From the NCBI GenBank assembly GCA_025331125.1, contig JAOALB010000148.1, positions 62,001-126,000 on the forward strand: a stretch of DNA of 64,000 nucleotides, written 5' to 3'. The DNA is from Mycogone perniciosa (lineage: Eukaryota > Ascomycota > Sordariomycetes > Hypocreales > Hypocreaceae). The stretch's first letter is position 1, and every line of letters starts with the position of its first letter. Below the pieces are notes generated by a model. It was not told the origin of the DNA, ran no database searches, and saw nothing but the letters and a program-made list of their open reading frames with translations. This document shows, in pieces, positions 1 through 9,948 of this stretch. The position numbers and the translations under genes are program-made.

Positions 1-718
1 TCTCGAAGCCAGTTGATACACCTGTCGCCGTCTTTCCATGTCCACGACCAGTCAACATTCGACCCAAGGCCATGTACAGCAATGATGCTGCCTTGGTTAG
101 ATCGGCGTTCTCTGGAATGACTCTCGAGATCAAAACCTACTCAACCTCGGGCTCTCCATTGCCATTCTCAGTCGGCACAGGGTGCAGTATCTCAAGCGAC
201 TGTCGGGTACAATTCTACAATGGGATTAACATATTCCCTGTTCGACGGTGGAATCCACAAACATCTTTTGTCCCTTCTGGCGAGTCATCAGCGGAATGTT
301 CCTCTTGAACGGCTTCGAGCTGTGGTCGCGAGACTGGCGGAGATTCCTTTCCTGCTGACTGTCATAGGTTCGTAACGGTGGCAATGACAGCTCGAATGCA
401 GCTGAACCCAGATCGCACAAGACCCATGATAACCACAGGGGTGCTATTCCATGTTGGGGTTTGAGTGCCAAGCGTCAATCACAGCCTCTCGTCAGCTGAG
501 TAACCGCGTGTTGATACTTCGCACATGTGGTTGGTTTGCGAGACGCCACTGACGACCAAACAGCCTCTCAGTACTTCGTACGGAATATACAATGGTGTGA
601 TGGGCGCGGATGTATATCGCAATGTGAACGGTTCATTGAACTTACAAAGAAACCTGAACACACAGACTGGTATCTTTGCCATCTCATCGTTACTTGCTCG
701 AAATCATCGAGACTCGCA
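1..718. other. 5' flank, no gene recognised
   Basis: No reading frame in this stretch resembles a known protein on either strand. Short open frames exist but lack family motifs, splice structure or continuity. It includes the upstream region of the membrane-protein gene that starts at 719, with a TACTTCGTA word at about 572-580. Confidence 0.5.
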
Positions 719-1544
719 ATGTCTTCCAAAGCAACGTCGGCTGGAGCTCCCGGCCTCTTCTCAAGCCCTGGTCATCACCGAGGCAGCAGGCTGCCCCTCT
801 ATCTCCTTCGTCATGGCTGTGGTCTTGTCGCATTCGGGCTTCTGTTCGGCTTCGTCGTGCCCATGACTCCGTATCCGCGCCTCGCCTTCACAGCGCACAT
901 CCAATTTGCCGCCGAAGGCACCATGGTTCTCGCTGCGGGCCTGCTGCTTCAATCAGATCCATTTCCCAGGGTCGTCAAGGATGGAAACCCACCGCAGACA
1001 GTCCCTCTGGCAGATAGACTAGGCTGGTGGCAGAGACGCATCGTCTACTGGGGCTTTGCGGGCATCTGGGTCACTCTCATGTCTGAGGCGGCGAATGCAT
1101 GGTGGGGGACGCAGTGGGTGTTGGGGTTGGCGCATCAAGCTGCTGGGCTGACTGACGAGGGTCCAGCTAGGAGATGGATGGAGATGGTGGTTGCTGCAGC
1201 ACACTGGCCATTTGCAATGGGTCTTGCTATTGTGGTGAGTGCTTTTGAAGTGAGCGAGAATGATGCTCGACTAATTGTATGTGCGTATAGTGGCCCACCA
1301 TCTTTTCTTCGTTGTGGTGATGGTCCACTGAATGAGTTTGAATGCAATCGACATCTTGCTTTCCAGGGCCAGTGGTCAGATGCTCAAAAATCGCTGGAGC
1401 GTAATATCTCAAATTGCACTGGGGCTTTATGTTGTAGTTTTTCTGCATGTGCTCAACTATTTCCGTAGTAATAATAGTTCCGGAGGAGCTTCACTTCGAG
1501 CCCCAAAGAATAAGATGTTAGGCGTTGCCGATGACTCCGTTTGA
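719..1544 (+). CDS. HabB / styrene-oxide-isomerase-like multipass membrane protein
   Basis: Proposed exons are 719-1234, 1291-1316 and 1367-1544, giving 239 aa. Intron 1 is a clear GTGAGT...TAG intron of 56 nt. Intron 2 (50 nt, GTGATG...CAG) is inferred because it keeps the frame open and adds a further hydrophobic helix; without it the protein stops at 181 aa. About five hydrophobic segments are visible, starting with RHGCGLVAFGLLFGFVV, then TAHIQFAAEGTMVL, then YWGFAGIWVTLMSEAANAWW. The order HG...P.PRL..(A/S)AH..G..NG-like, followed by W...YW and a small-residue helix, resembles hydroxylaminobenzene mutase and styrene oxide isomerase. In that family a His in the AH motif is important, and here it is the His of TAHIQ. 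The start at 719 is chosen because the frame extending upstream to 527 looks non-coding. Substrate unknown. It could instead be an unrelated small fungal membrane protein. Confidence 0.6.
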
Positions 1545-1970
1545 AGATGTAACGTAACGCATTCATGGCGCGTGGGATATCTAATCCAGTACTTCGTAAT
1601 CAATGAATCTATGACATTAGCTTGAGCAGAACCATGGATCGATCGTACCGTTGGGTGGTAGGGGATTGTGCTTCATGTCATGCGGCTCATCCCGTTCAAC
1701 ATGTAGCAGCTTCGGGAGTAACGATGCAAATAATACATCAGCATTGGAATCTACAAATTTATCACAGCATAGAGGATCTAGGAATTAAATACAAATGTGC
1801 TGGATTGATGGTTTCATTCACATCATAGACCAACCACCCCTCCACCCATGGTGAGGCCGACTGCCTTCGACCCATCGATAGCCAGTCTATGGAGAGGGAA
1901 TATGGATATCGTCTTCGCCAAGGAAAGAAATACCAAATAGTACTTTAAAAAATTGCCCTGGCCTACTTCA
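1545..1970. other. intergenic, shared 3' flank
   Basis: This lies between the ends of two convergent genes, the membrane protein on plus and the chitinase on minus. It should contain both 3' UTRs. A TACTTCGTA word lies at 1590-1598. No gene is seen. Confidence 0.6.
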
Positions 1971-2972
1971 TTAGCAAGCCTTGCCAGTCCTCAGGATGCT
2001 CTTGGCCTGCTGAGCGTAGGTACACTGATTGTTGACGTTGGAGTCAGAGAAGGCAGCGTTCCACATCATGACACCACCAAAAGCGGCGTTGTTCTTGTGC
2101 TGGGAGACGAGAATGGCAAGGTCCGTGGGAGGGAGGAAGAACTTGGAACCACCGCCCGTCCCGGTGGCAGCAAGGTGAGAGGCAGGGACACCAATGAAGA
2201 TCTTTGCATTGGAGGAGGGAGTGTTGGCAATATTTTTGGTCCATTCGTTAAAGTTAATGGTGCCATCGGTCAAACAGACCTCGTTGTTGTAGAATTGGAT
2301 GAAGAGGAAGTCGAACTGAGCCTTGGTAATGATCTGCTGCATATTGGGCTCGGGGATAGGGCACTGAGGAGCACCGCTGATGTAGAACTTCTGAGTGCCG
2401 AAGTTGGAGCGCAGCTTGCTGATGAGGAACTGATAATTGTCGTTGCCATTGTTGCTCTCAATGTCAAAGTCGAAGCCATCGACGGCAACGTCACCAAAAG
2501 GCCGGGGCACGTTTCCTTTGTCACCACTACCAAATGCGTCCCACAGGTTCTGACCGATAGTCTCAGCCTCCTCCTGGGACTGGAGAGAGTAGCTACCAAT
2601 AGCACCACCGATGGACAGCAGAACCTTGACACCATTGGCCTTGCAAGCGGCAATGGCCTGGGCGAGTTGGCCACAACCCTCGCCCTTGCCGGTGCTGTCG
2701 ATGACACAAGAGTTAATGCGGCCTGAGGGAATAGTAGTGCCGTTGCCGTAGTTGTATAAGAAAGCCAGAGCAAGGATGTCAATACCAGAGTTCTCCTGGC
2801 AGTAGGTGGACAGATCTGCGTTCTCGGCAGAAGTAGAGCCATATCCATTTTGACCCCAATAAACTACAACCTGCGAGCCACCGCTCCGCTGGCGAGTGGT
2901 GAGACGGTTGGAGGCGGCCAGCGCGATGGTGGCCATCAGACCAAAGCTAGTGACACCAGTAGAGAATAGCAT
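1971..2972 (-). CDS. secreted GH18 endochitinase (class III type)
   Basis: Single-exon gene of 333 aa. Residues 1 to about 20 form a hydrophobic signal peptide. A GH18 barrel follows: QVVVYWGQNG is the first strand, LLSIGG (118-123) the SxGG motif, and DGFDFDIE (165-172) the DxxDxDxE catalytic motif with Glu172 as acid/base. Later barrel strands include FYISGAPQCP and FLFIQFYNN, and the C-terminal GGVMMWNAAF carries the conserved Trp. Length and single-domain layout fit plant/fungal class III chitinases that hydrolyse chitin outside the cell. No chitin-binding module or GPI signal is seen, so it is probably freely secreted. The frame is intact and the start is the first ATG before the signal peptide. 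A TATA-like box lies about 210 bp upstream. The opposite strand also has a long open frame (1953-2726) without protein features. Confidence 0.93.
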   Translation of the reverse strand: MLFSTGVTSFGLMATIALAASNRLTTRQRSGGSQVVVYWGQNGYGSTSAENADLSTYCQENSGIDILALAFLYNYGNGTTIPSGRINSCVIDSTGKGEGCGQLAQAIAACKANGVKVLLSIGGAIGSYSLQSQEEAETIGQNLWDAFGSGDKGNVPRPFGDVAVDGFDFDIESNNGNDNYQFLISKLRSNFGTQKFYISGAPQCPIPEPNMQQIITKAQFDFLFIQFYNNEVCLTDGTINFNEWTKNIANTPSSNAKIFIGVPASHLAATGTGGGSKFFLPPTDLAILVSQHKNNAAFGGVMMWNAAFSDSNVNNQCTYAQQAKSILRTGKAC

Positions 2973-3184
2973 CTTGATGGTTGATATGCGAGAGATGCTG
3001 CTAAAAGAAATGAGAAGAGAGTGTAAATACAGCGAAGAAAAGAGTTATCAAAGGGCTGAATCCGGCAGCAAATGGGGAATGGACAATCCTTCAAGGACCT
3101 CTGAAGAAAAACATGTTCAAGTAGAAGAGTAGTGAATGGAATGGGGATGAGTTGTGAAGGTGGGAATGAAGAGGCAGATGAGGC

Positions 3185-3194
3185 TATATTTATA
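3185..3194 (-). promoter_or_regulatory. TATA-like box of the chitinase gene
   Basis: On the minus strand this reads TATAAATATA, about 210 bp before the chitinase ATG. The implied 5' UTR is about 180 nt. Position and sequence are suggestive only. Confidence 0.4.
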
Positions 3195-4345
3195 CTCGTA
3201 CGATGAGAAGCATCGCGTTTGACAACTTCAGCTTCATCACAGAAGTCTCACAGCTAATAGCCCCCAACAACCACCACAAGGGAACGTGACATTCAGGACA
3301 CGCACTCTATGCATCAAATCATGCATGTGAAGACGAAACATTTCCGTCTCTACCGAATCGCCTTGGAAAGCGCACATTAAGTTGATGTCGTGCGACTTGA
3401 GAGACTAGCCGAACCAGTGATGAGGGTGACCCTGCAACAGCCATCTCCATGCGGCCCTTTCGCTAGAGGCACGGGGAAGAATGACATGAGCAAAGCCGAC
3501 GGCCTGGTGGTTCAGTCGAGACACCAACTTGATACCTCCGGGCTAGGTGGTGTCCATCATGATGCTTTACATACAAAAGCTTCGCTTTTCACCTGATGGT
3601 ATCTTCAATGCTTATAGTAGGGAGCTTCAAATGATCGTCCACCAATGACAATCTTGACAGACGTCTTCATTCTGGCAGTGAGCTGCAAAATCGCCAGATG
3701 ATGCTCTATAGCCCGCACTGAGCGGAGGGGTCTGGCCTGAGGCTGAATTTAATATTGAGCAGCCCATTTGGTGTTTCATCATCGACGATGCTTCTAGGTG
3801 AAACCGCCCCGTCCGCGGGGCCAAGACAGGAAGATGGTGCGTAGTATATGCATCTACTCGCAATACTCCACAAGTTCGGATACTAGTAGTGAGTGTGGGG
3901 TTTCCTGACAGGGACAGTTAGTATGAAGTACGAAGTACGTGAGCTGTTTATTGCATGTAAACTTCTGCCTTTTGGTGGGTGTGGAATGCTTGTTCAGACA
4001 GAGTCGCATTCCAAGGCATGGGAGTGCCTGTTGATAGCTTCAGCTCAGCAGTGCGTGCCTTGGAAGAGTAAAGTTAGAACGAAAGTGCGTAAATGCCGCA
4101 TCCTCAACAATTATCAGAAACACTTCCTCAGCCTGAAGCCTCACACTCCACCGGTTCGGAGTATTATTGGAGCGAAATGTCAAACTTTGGAATGGCATCA
4201 TGTCTGGATAGGCAAGTAGGAAGGTCGACGGGAAAGCCGGCAGCTTACTTCGTACTTTGAGATCCGGACGAAGTATGAAGAAGGTAAGCAGATTAAAGCA
4301 GACACAGATCAATTAATATTGATATACCCAGAGGTGTTCGCCTCT
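3195..4345. other. intergenic, no gene recognised
   Basis: Upstream region of the chitinase gene followed by sequence without family motifs. Short open frames at 3390-3596, 3627-3863 and 3893-4219 show no recognisable domain. TACGAAGTA-type words occur near 3929 and 4247. Confidence 0.5.
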
Positions 4346-4953
4346 TATTAGTTGGCCCCAAAATTCCTGAGCCACCCCAAAAATCGAACCACCTTGGCTT
4401 TCCCCTCAATTAGTTTCATTTACGTTGTATTTTCCACGTAAACAAAACAACAGCCTGTGTTAGACAACCATATACTACTACCATTATGACAACCCAAGTC
4501 GACGCTTTCAAAGCCGCGGCAGCTGTATTAGCTGATCGCGATCGCCCTCCTCGTCCAAGCGTGAGAAAGCCCCTCTCTATTCGCGCCGCTGCTGTCAAAT
4601 TTGGCGTCAGTCGAGCAAGCGTGACCCGAGCAGTCGCCTCTATCCAACGGGCTGATCCTTCTCCTCTCCCTCTTGGGCGGCCTCGATCCCTTACGAAGGA
4701 TGAAGATGACTCCGTCATTGCGTACATACATTGGCTTCAACGAGGCGGACTTCCTGCAACCAAAGCACAGGTTGTGAGCGCTGCCAATGAACTCCGACGA
4801 CGAAGAGACCCGAACGCACCCGACCTTAACAAAATGTGGTATTATAGGTGGCTTAAAGACCATCCGGAAGTGCAGAAAACCGACATCAAAGCTGTCAAGA
4901 AGTCCCGCAAGTCCTCTGAGACCTCGAATATCGAAAGCATCAAGACTTTATAA
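4346..4953 (+). mobile_element. pogo/Fot1-type transposase, N-terminal DNA-binding half only
   Basis: An intact ORF at 4486-4953 (155 aa) carries an N-terminal psq-type helix-turn-helix (SIRAAAVKFGVSRASVTRAV, about residues 29-48). A CENP-B/Tc5-type HTH follows, with HWLQRGGLPATKAQVVSAA and NKMWYYRWLKDHPEVQKT. That is the DNA-binding module of pogo/Fot1 transposases. The protein ends where a full-length transposase would continue into the DDE nuclease, and no DDE sequence follows. A possible terminal inverted repeat starts near 4350 (TTGGCCCCAAAATTCC), but I found no inverted partner downstream, so this is a 3'-truncated copy. The remaining frame is clean, with no stops, so either the truncation is recent or the fragment is retained as a DNA-binding protein. 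Confidence 0.75.
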
Positions 4954-5249
4954 TGGACGAGGCCTCTTAGTCACTTGCAAAGCGAGTAGAGTACATAATA
5001 TTAGCCACACAGCCCTTTTCAGGAGTACCCGAATCAACGCGTACGTTCTCCAGCCAGAGGCGTACAACTAAGCTATATTCGGACTAGGTTATACAGGCAG
5101 CATCAAAGGCAATCGTACGGAGTAGTTTACGCGTCGTTCATAAAGTGCATAGAAATGCATAGAAATATATCAACTCCATTTCAATATTGTAACGGATGCT
5201 ATAAATACGGAACACATACTCCGTACTGCATTATTCAATGTGAAGCCAT
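4954..5249. other. intergenic
   Basis: Sequence between the truncated transposase and the 3' end of the CBM9-like gene. It has a TACGGAGTA word at 5116-5124 and a TACTCCGTA word at 5217-5225. No gene is seen. Confidence 0.5.
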
Positions 5250-5924
5250 TTACACAAAAGTCAGCTTGCCAAAGAACTTGGAGATGTGGAAGCTGGCCTT
5301 GTCAGGTGGGTTCCATGCCCCCAATTCTTGGTCTGGGAACATGTCTGGGCCGACCACAGTCCTGAAAAAGTTCATCCTCCACTTTGTGCCCTTGGCTTTG
5401 CCGACATTGACGTTGAACAGACCCAATGGGATCACAGCGTGGCTTTTCCACGTCTTGGCCGGCTTGTTGAGAACCGTCTTTGCGCTGAATCCGTCCCCAA
5501 AGGGGTCTGAAACGAAGAAGTGATCAAACGGCGTGCCGGGGGCGCGGTTCTTGGAAGGGTTGTATATGAATGCTTGGTATGTGACGTTGTTGGGGTTCAC
5601 CTCGAACTCGAGATACGTCTGCGGGTCGTCGGTGCCTTGGTAGATGAAGGCCTCCATGACCTCATACTCCCAGATGTTGTCATTGGTGCCCTGGGACGAG
5701 TTGAAGTAGAAATGGATCTCGTCATAAGCAGTGAAGGTGATCTCGAGGTTCCTGTCCGTATAGCAGAGGTCGACCTGAGTGCGCGGGAAGTCCTTCTTGT
5801 CGGGGACGGACTTGTTGTACCTGATGGTGCCGACCCGAGGGCAAGCCGGCACGTCGAGGCTGGGCGTTGCGCAGGCTGCGGCAGCAAGGCCCAAGACCGT
5901 GGTGAACGTGAGAAGGTGATGCAT
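5250..5924 (-). CDS. secreted CBM9-like carbohydrate-binding protein
   Basis: Single exon, 224 aa. A signal peptide is clear at residues 1 to about 19 (MHHLLTFTTVLGLAAAACA). The mature part reads as a beta-sandwich of the family-9-like carbohydrate-binding type. It has a receptor-like domain core with LEITFTAYDEIHFYFNSSQ, then EVMEAFIYQGTDDPQTYLEFEV, and a terminal segment with WRMNFFRTV and a Trp/Pro-rich GAWNPPDKASFH. In this family the ExF-like segment and the late Trp/Pro stretch are characteristic. Two potential N-glycosylation sites (NSS, NVT) are visible. No catalytic domain is attached, so the protein probably binds a cell-wall or extracellular glycan. A TATA-like box lies about 80 bp upstream. 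The start is fixed by the signal peptide. Confidence 0.75.
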   Translation of the reverse strand: MHHLLTFTTVLGLAAAACATPSLDVPACPRVGTIRYNKSVPDKKDFPRTQVDLCYTDRNLEITFTAYDEIHFYFNSSQGTNDNIWEYEVMEAFIYQGTDDPQTYLEFEVNPNNVTYQAFIYNPSKNRAPGTPFDHFFVSDPFGDGFSAKTVLNKPAKTWKSHAVIPLGLFNVNVGKAKGTKWRMNFFRTVVGPDMFPDQELGAWNPPDKASFHISKFFGKLTFV

Positions 5925-6000
5925 CCTGACCGAGTCAAACTTGCTATTTTCCTTTCTGTTCCCCTGGTGGCGCTGTTTAAAGACCGGCGTAGCTGAAGCC

Positions 6001-6007
6001 TTATATA
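6001..6007 (-). promoter_or_regulatory. TATA-like box of the CBM9-like gene
   Basis: On the minus strand the sequence reads TATATAA, about 80 bp before the ATG at 5924. The spacing is plausible for a fungal core promoter. Confidence 0.4.
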
Positions 6008-8315
6008 CCCATCCGTGATAGCCATTGCTTTGTCTGTTTATGGCCTCTGCAGGTCCCAGCTTTCAGCTCCCAGAGCCTTGAGCTCTGCATAGCGGGGGAA
6101 TGTGACGTTACAAAATCCCATCTTGGCAGCTGGTTATTACATCGCATCATGATGGTTCTGGGCCAGTCGGTGCAGCCACAAATCGGCGAACCAGCCATTT
6201 ACATCCTCATAATGGCCTGTCGTGTCTGTACCGAGCACGGAGTACGCTTTGCTATTTGAGACGCCCCTTGCATCTGATCCCTTGCTGCGAGTTGAGATTA
6301 TCGCTAACGACCTCTTTTCACCGCCAATCGATTGAACAAGGCTCACTGGTATCCTGGTGGATCGCGGGGTTTGGCCTGCAGGGGGGAGGATTATGCGCGT
6401 GTTGTTGATAACGCAGGCAGCACGCTGGATCAACATGAGATCCTTGATGCATACCATCGTGTATATGGTTCAACTGGGATACTACATTACACTACTAGTA
6501 CTTGTCAATCCCTGTCTCGCTTTTCGTCCGCATGATTCTATCCTACGAGTATGTACGAAGCAGGGGTTTACTCAACTAAGTTATCAACGACCGCGAGCTT
6601 TTCTGGTTCTTCACTAGACCATTTAAGCTTAATACGTTTCAGTGGCATTTACGAAGTAATACTACAGACATCACTAATCTACTACAAGCAGTAATGCATA
6701 CTTACAAATACGGAGTAGTATGGCCTTATTCGTCCTTGTGTGCCGACCAAGCATGCATCCATTCTCGGTTATGGATCCTTGTCGGGTCATCTCTATCCTC
6801 AGGCGAGAGCTTGGCGAACAAACATAATACGGAATACTCCGTACTCCGCACCAATACATTACGAAGCCCCGCGAGGTACGAAGTATACGAAGCATAACCA
6901 CCCTGATTATGATCTTCCAAGGGCCGTGTTGCCATAGGTGATGTTGCCCCTCCATGAAATATCTTAACTTGGCTAGTATTCCCATGAATGTGATAGAGAT
7001 AGTACATGATAAATAAAAGTTTCAATAAAAATCTCTGCATCAATTCAAGTGTTCAATTTGTTATCGCATCACAGAAACCTATCAATGTACTTCGTATTCA
7101 TCATCTGAATCCTAAGATGGTCTTGGTGGCAGCAACTTATTTGACGGTGAGCTTTTTGGCAACCAGGATACAAGGTGGCATTCATAAGTGCTGATAAAAA
7201 AAAAGACAGTGATGTCGATACCAGATCTCTAATTACCATAGGTTGAAAGACCGCTCAATGGCTCGTTGCCCCATTGCTGGCTTGAAAATCTGGGGAGCCG
7301 CGGGTGCTATATCTGCCAAGATGCCGAGATCGGAAAAGTGAGCCGGGAAATGCATATTGGGGACGGAATACAGAAATTTGCATGTAAATACGTACGAAGA
7401 ACTAATCTGTCAAAATGCTTTGGAAATGTAATTGTGGCAGACCCAATAGTGGTGATAGGAAACGAAGAAGACGACTTGAAGATATCGCGATGTATGTAAG
7501 CCCTCCGAAGGCTCGTAGAAAGAAGTCCCCATCTTGCTGGCCTATGATTTGTGTATATAGATACACTGAATTGTGTTCCATTCCTTGCCCAAGTGATGAC
7601 CTAGCATGGTCATGGTGGGTAGACTGCAGCAATCACCTGGTGATGTACAGCGTAGTATCGGGCGGAGCCTGGCCACATCATAGCGTGCGGCCTGCTCAAC
7701 TGGAGGATTTCCGAGATGGCATGGCATCTGCCCTCGGTCTTTTTGTGCTAGGTGTACGAAGTACGAAGCTCTGGTGATTGTTTGCCCGGCTTATTCAGCT
7801 GCAGGTCTCAGATCATTATTTTGGTCGGGTAGGGGCTCATCGGACACAAATTGGCGGATTACTTCGTAGAGCATTCTCAATCATGTCGAGTTTAAATGTC
7901 TCTGCCTAGATGGGTGATGTCCAATTACCCCAAATTTGCGATCCGACCACAACATTAATACTACACCTAAGATGGCAAGGAATCTAAAGAATAGGGCGCC
8001 AGTATGGAGTACGGCTCGAGAATATTAGCGTTGGAGAAGAAAAAAAGAGTTTGGATCCATTGTATAGTTGAGGAGCCAACAGCAACGGATCTCGTTTCCC
8101 CACGAATAGAGCTCGGCGTTAGTAGATTCGGGCTGTACTTCGTACGAAGCACTCCGTTGGTCATTTTGATGGCCCGACAGCCCGCCTTCAGTACGAGCAC
8201 GAGGGATGACGATATCTGTACAGCTGGAATCACATCGTGGGGCAAATCCAAGCAAGAATGAAGTTATTGTACGAAGTAATATAGTATATGGCGGTGCACG
8301 TAAAACCCATACTAT
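6008..8315. other. 2.3 kb intergenic, rich in TACGGAGTA/TACGAAGTA words
   Basis: No gene is recognised on either strand. The stretch is marked by many copies of two 9-mers and near-copies. TACGGAGTA or TACTCCGTA occurs at about 6709 and 6833-6842. TACGAAGTA or TACTTCGTA occurs at about 6648, 6874, 7087, 7754, 7860, 8133 and 8270. Open frames up to about 120 codons lack family motifs. Confidence 0.5.
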
Positions 8316-9156
8316 TCATAATGCCCACTCTCGAGCCCGCTCATCAATAAACTCACACATTGGCTCTATGTGTGACAAAAATGGTGAGTGGCCAGCGTTC
8401 TCAAGGTCCAGTTCATGCCAGGACAATCCGCTCATTGAGACCATCATATTCTGTGCGATGTGAGGAATGGCACGGTCCTGATGGCATTTGATGTATGCAC
8501 GGCGCCCGTTAAAGCTCTCAGACGCCCACGCGGGAGGCGGACTCGGGGTACTAAAACAGCCGTATGACTGCAGCTTCATCCCCTTGAGGGCCTTGTCAAT
8601 CAACGGTTTGTCGTCGATGTTATTGTAAAAAACCTCCTCCGGTTTGTCGACATCGAGCTGCCATGTTTCCTCCTACCCGCCAATGTCAGTATTTGCCAGA
8701 CAGGGGGATCAGACGACCCATTTGTGTATTTCTTACGTTCAGAAGATGCCATGATTCCAGCTTTGCGCCCGGCAACTTGCTGATCAGCACGTCTCCTTCA
8801 TTGGCGACAAATGCACACATGAAGATCAAGCCAATGATGCCGCCTTTACCATAGCCCGCACCCTGCCGCTCCACCTTGCTTAGGCCATTTGCTGCGGCTG
8901 CACCTGGGCAGCCGCCATACGAGTGCATGATGACAATGACATCTTTCCCCTGATCGATTTCCGGCATCAGAACATTGTTGCGAATGAAGCTGGCATCAAC
9001 AGCTACCGTCTGCTTATGTGCCTCTCTAGAGCCGACAGATGGGAGCTGCAGCGACCTAGTAGGGTAGCCGGCGTCGTTGAGTCGTTGCGCAAATAGTTCA
9101 AAATGATCTGGCGTGTGCCATGCGCCTGGAACGAGGATGATTGTGGGCTTTGACAT
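8316..9156 (-). CDS. alpha/beta hydrolase (salicylate-esterase-like fold)
   Basis: Two exons, 9156-8737 and 8672-8316, joined over a 64-nt intron (GTAAGA...TAG) in phase 0, giving 258 aa. The N-terminus PTIILVPGAWHTPDHF is the first strand with the oxyanion loop of the plant-esterase-like 'AB hydrolase' family. VIVIMHSYGG contains the nucleophile elbow, with Ser79 as likely nucleophile (H-S-Y-G replaces G-x-S-x-G at its first position). The C-terminal LENAGHSPFLSHIEPM supplies the catalytic His. The acid residue was not assigned. The length is normal for this family, which hydrolyses small esters or amides in the cytosol. The frame is intact and the splice gives a continuous product. Substrate unknown; no pathway partner is adjacent. 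Confidence 0.85.
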
Positions 9157-9948
9157 GTTTTTTCACTACCCCCGCCTTTGAGATTGAAAGGGCTTCTATA
9201 GGTATCGAGGATGAGAGATGAGAGAAGACGGCAACGACCAAACAGACCACTGGGACATATTATACGATTATGTCCCCCATTCGTTGAACCATATTTTTTA
9301 GCCTTCAGCACTATCATTCCAAATTCCCAGAGGCGCCGCCGAAGGGCGAGCCTAGGGGTACGCTATTATGTACTACTCCAGGTCAGTTGGTGGTGTCGTG
9401 GGGATTCGTCGGATATTCAGCATTCGACTTTTTTATCTGACTCGCCATCTCCTGGTGATTTACCTTTTCTGTCAGGTTGAACGTTCCGGGGCATTACAAC
9501 CCGATACACACTATTTAGAAACGATGAAGCGCCACCCATTCTGTCGGATAACGTCGGTCTAGTTGTTGAAAGGATTAGAAATTGGGTATGCGAGGGAATC
9601 GGTGATCTTATGTGAGGTGAAACAGAACGCGCGTCGTTCCCTTTGCTATGATAGAAAGGCTTGAAGGGAAACCAATTAGGATAAAAAGGACAAGGTCAAC
9701 AGACACACAGAACACGGTATAATAGAGTGGAAATTCAGGTGGTGTTCAGACAGACTACGCAACCATGATACGCGACACATTCACTCCTCTGAAACTTCGC
9801 TTTATTCTTAGCCCATCCCTTTCGTCATTCTCTTGACAGTGAGGACTGACCAGTATCGTTAGTGGCCTCTTCAACCTTGTCTTGCGCCCTTCTGCCGTTA
9901 TCAGCATCCGCCAAGAATTGCAAGTTTCACTTACCCCTAGGGCTCCTG
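9157..9948. other. intergenic
   Basis: Upstream region of the alpha/beta hydrolase and downstream flank of the C2H2-ULD pseudogene. No reading frame with recognisable motifs. Confidence 0.5.

Noticed and set aside
1953..2726. 257-codon frame opposite the chitinase
   Set aside because: It mirrors the coding strand of a clear GH18 gene, is Val/Gly/Glu-biased and has no domain.
4346..4400. Complete transposon with paired terminal inverted repeats
   Set aside because: Only the left-end candidate is visible; its inverted complement was not found downstream.
5520..5996. 158-codon frame opposite the CBM9-like gene
   Set aside because: Shadow of a gene with a clear signal peptide; no motifs of its own.
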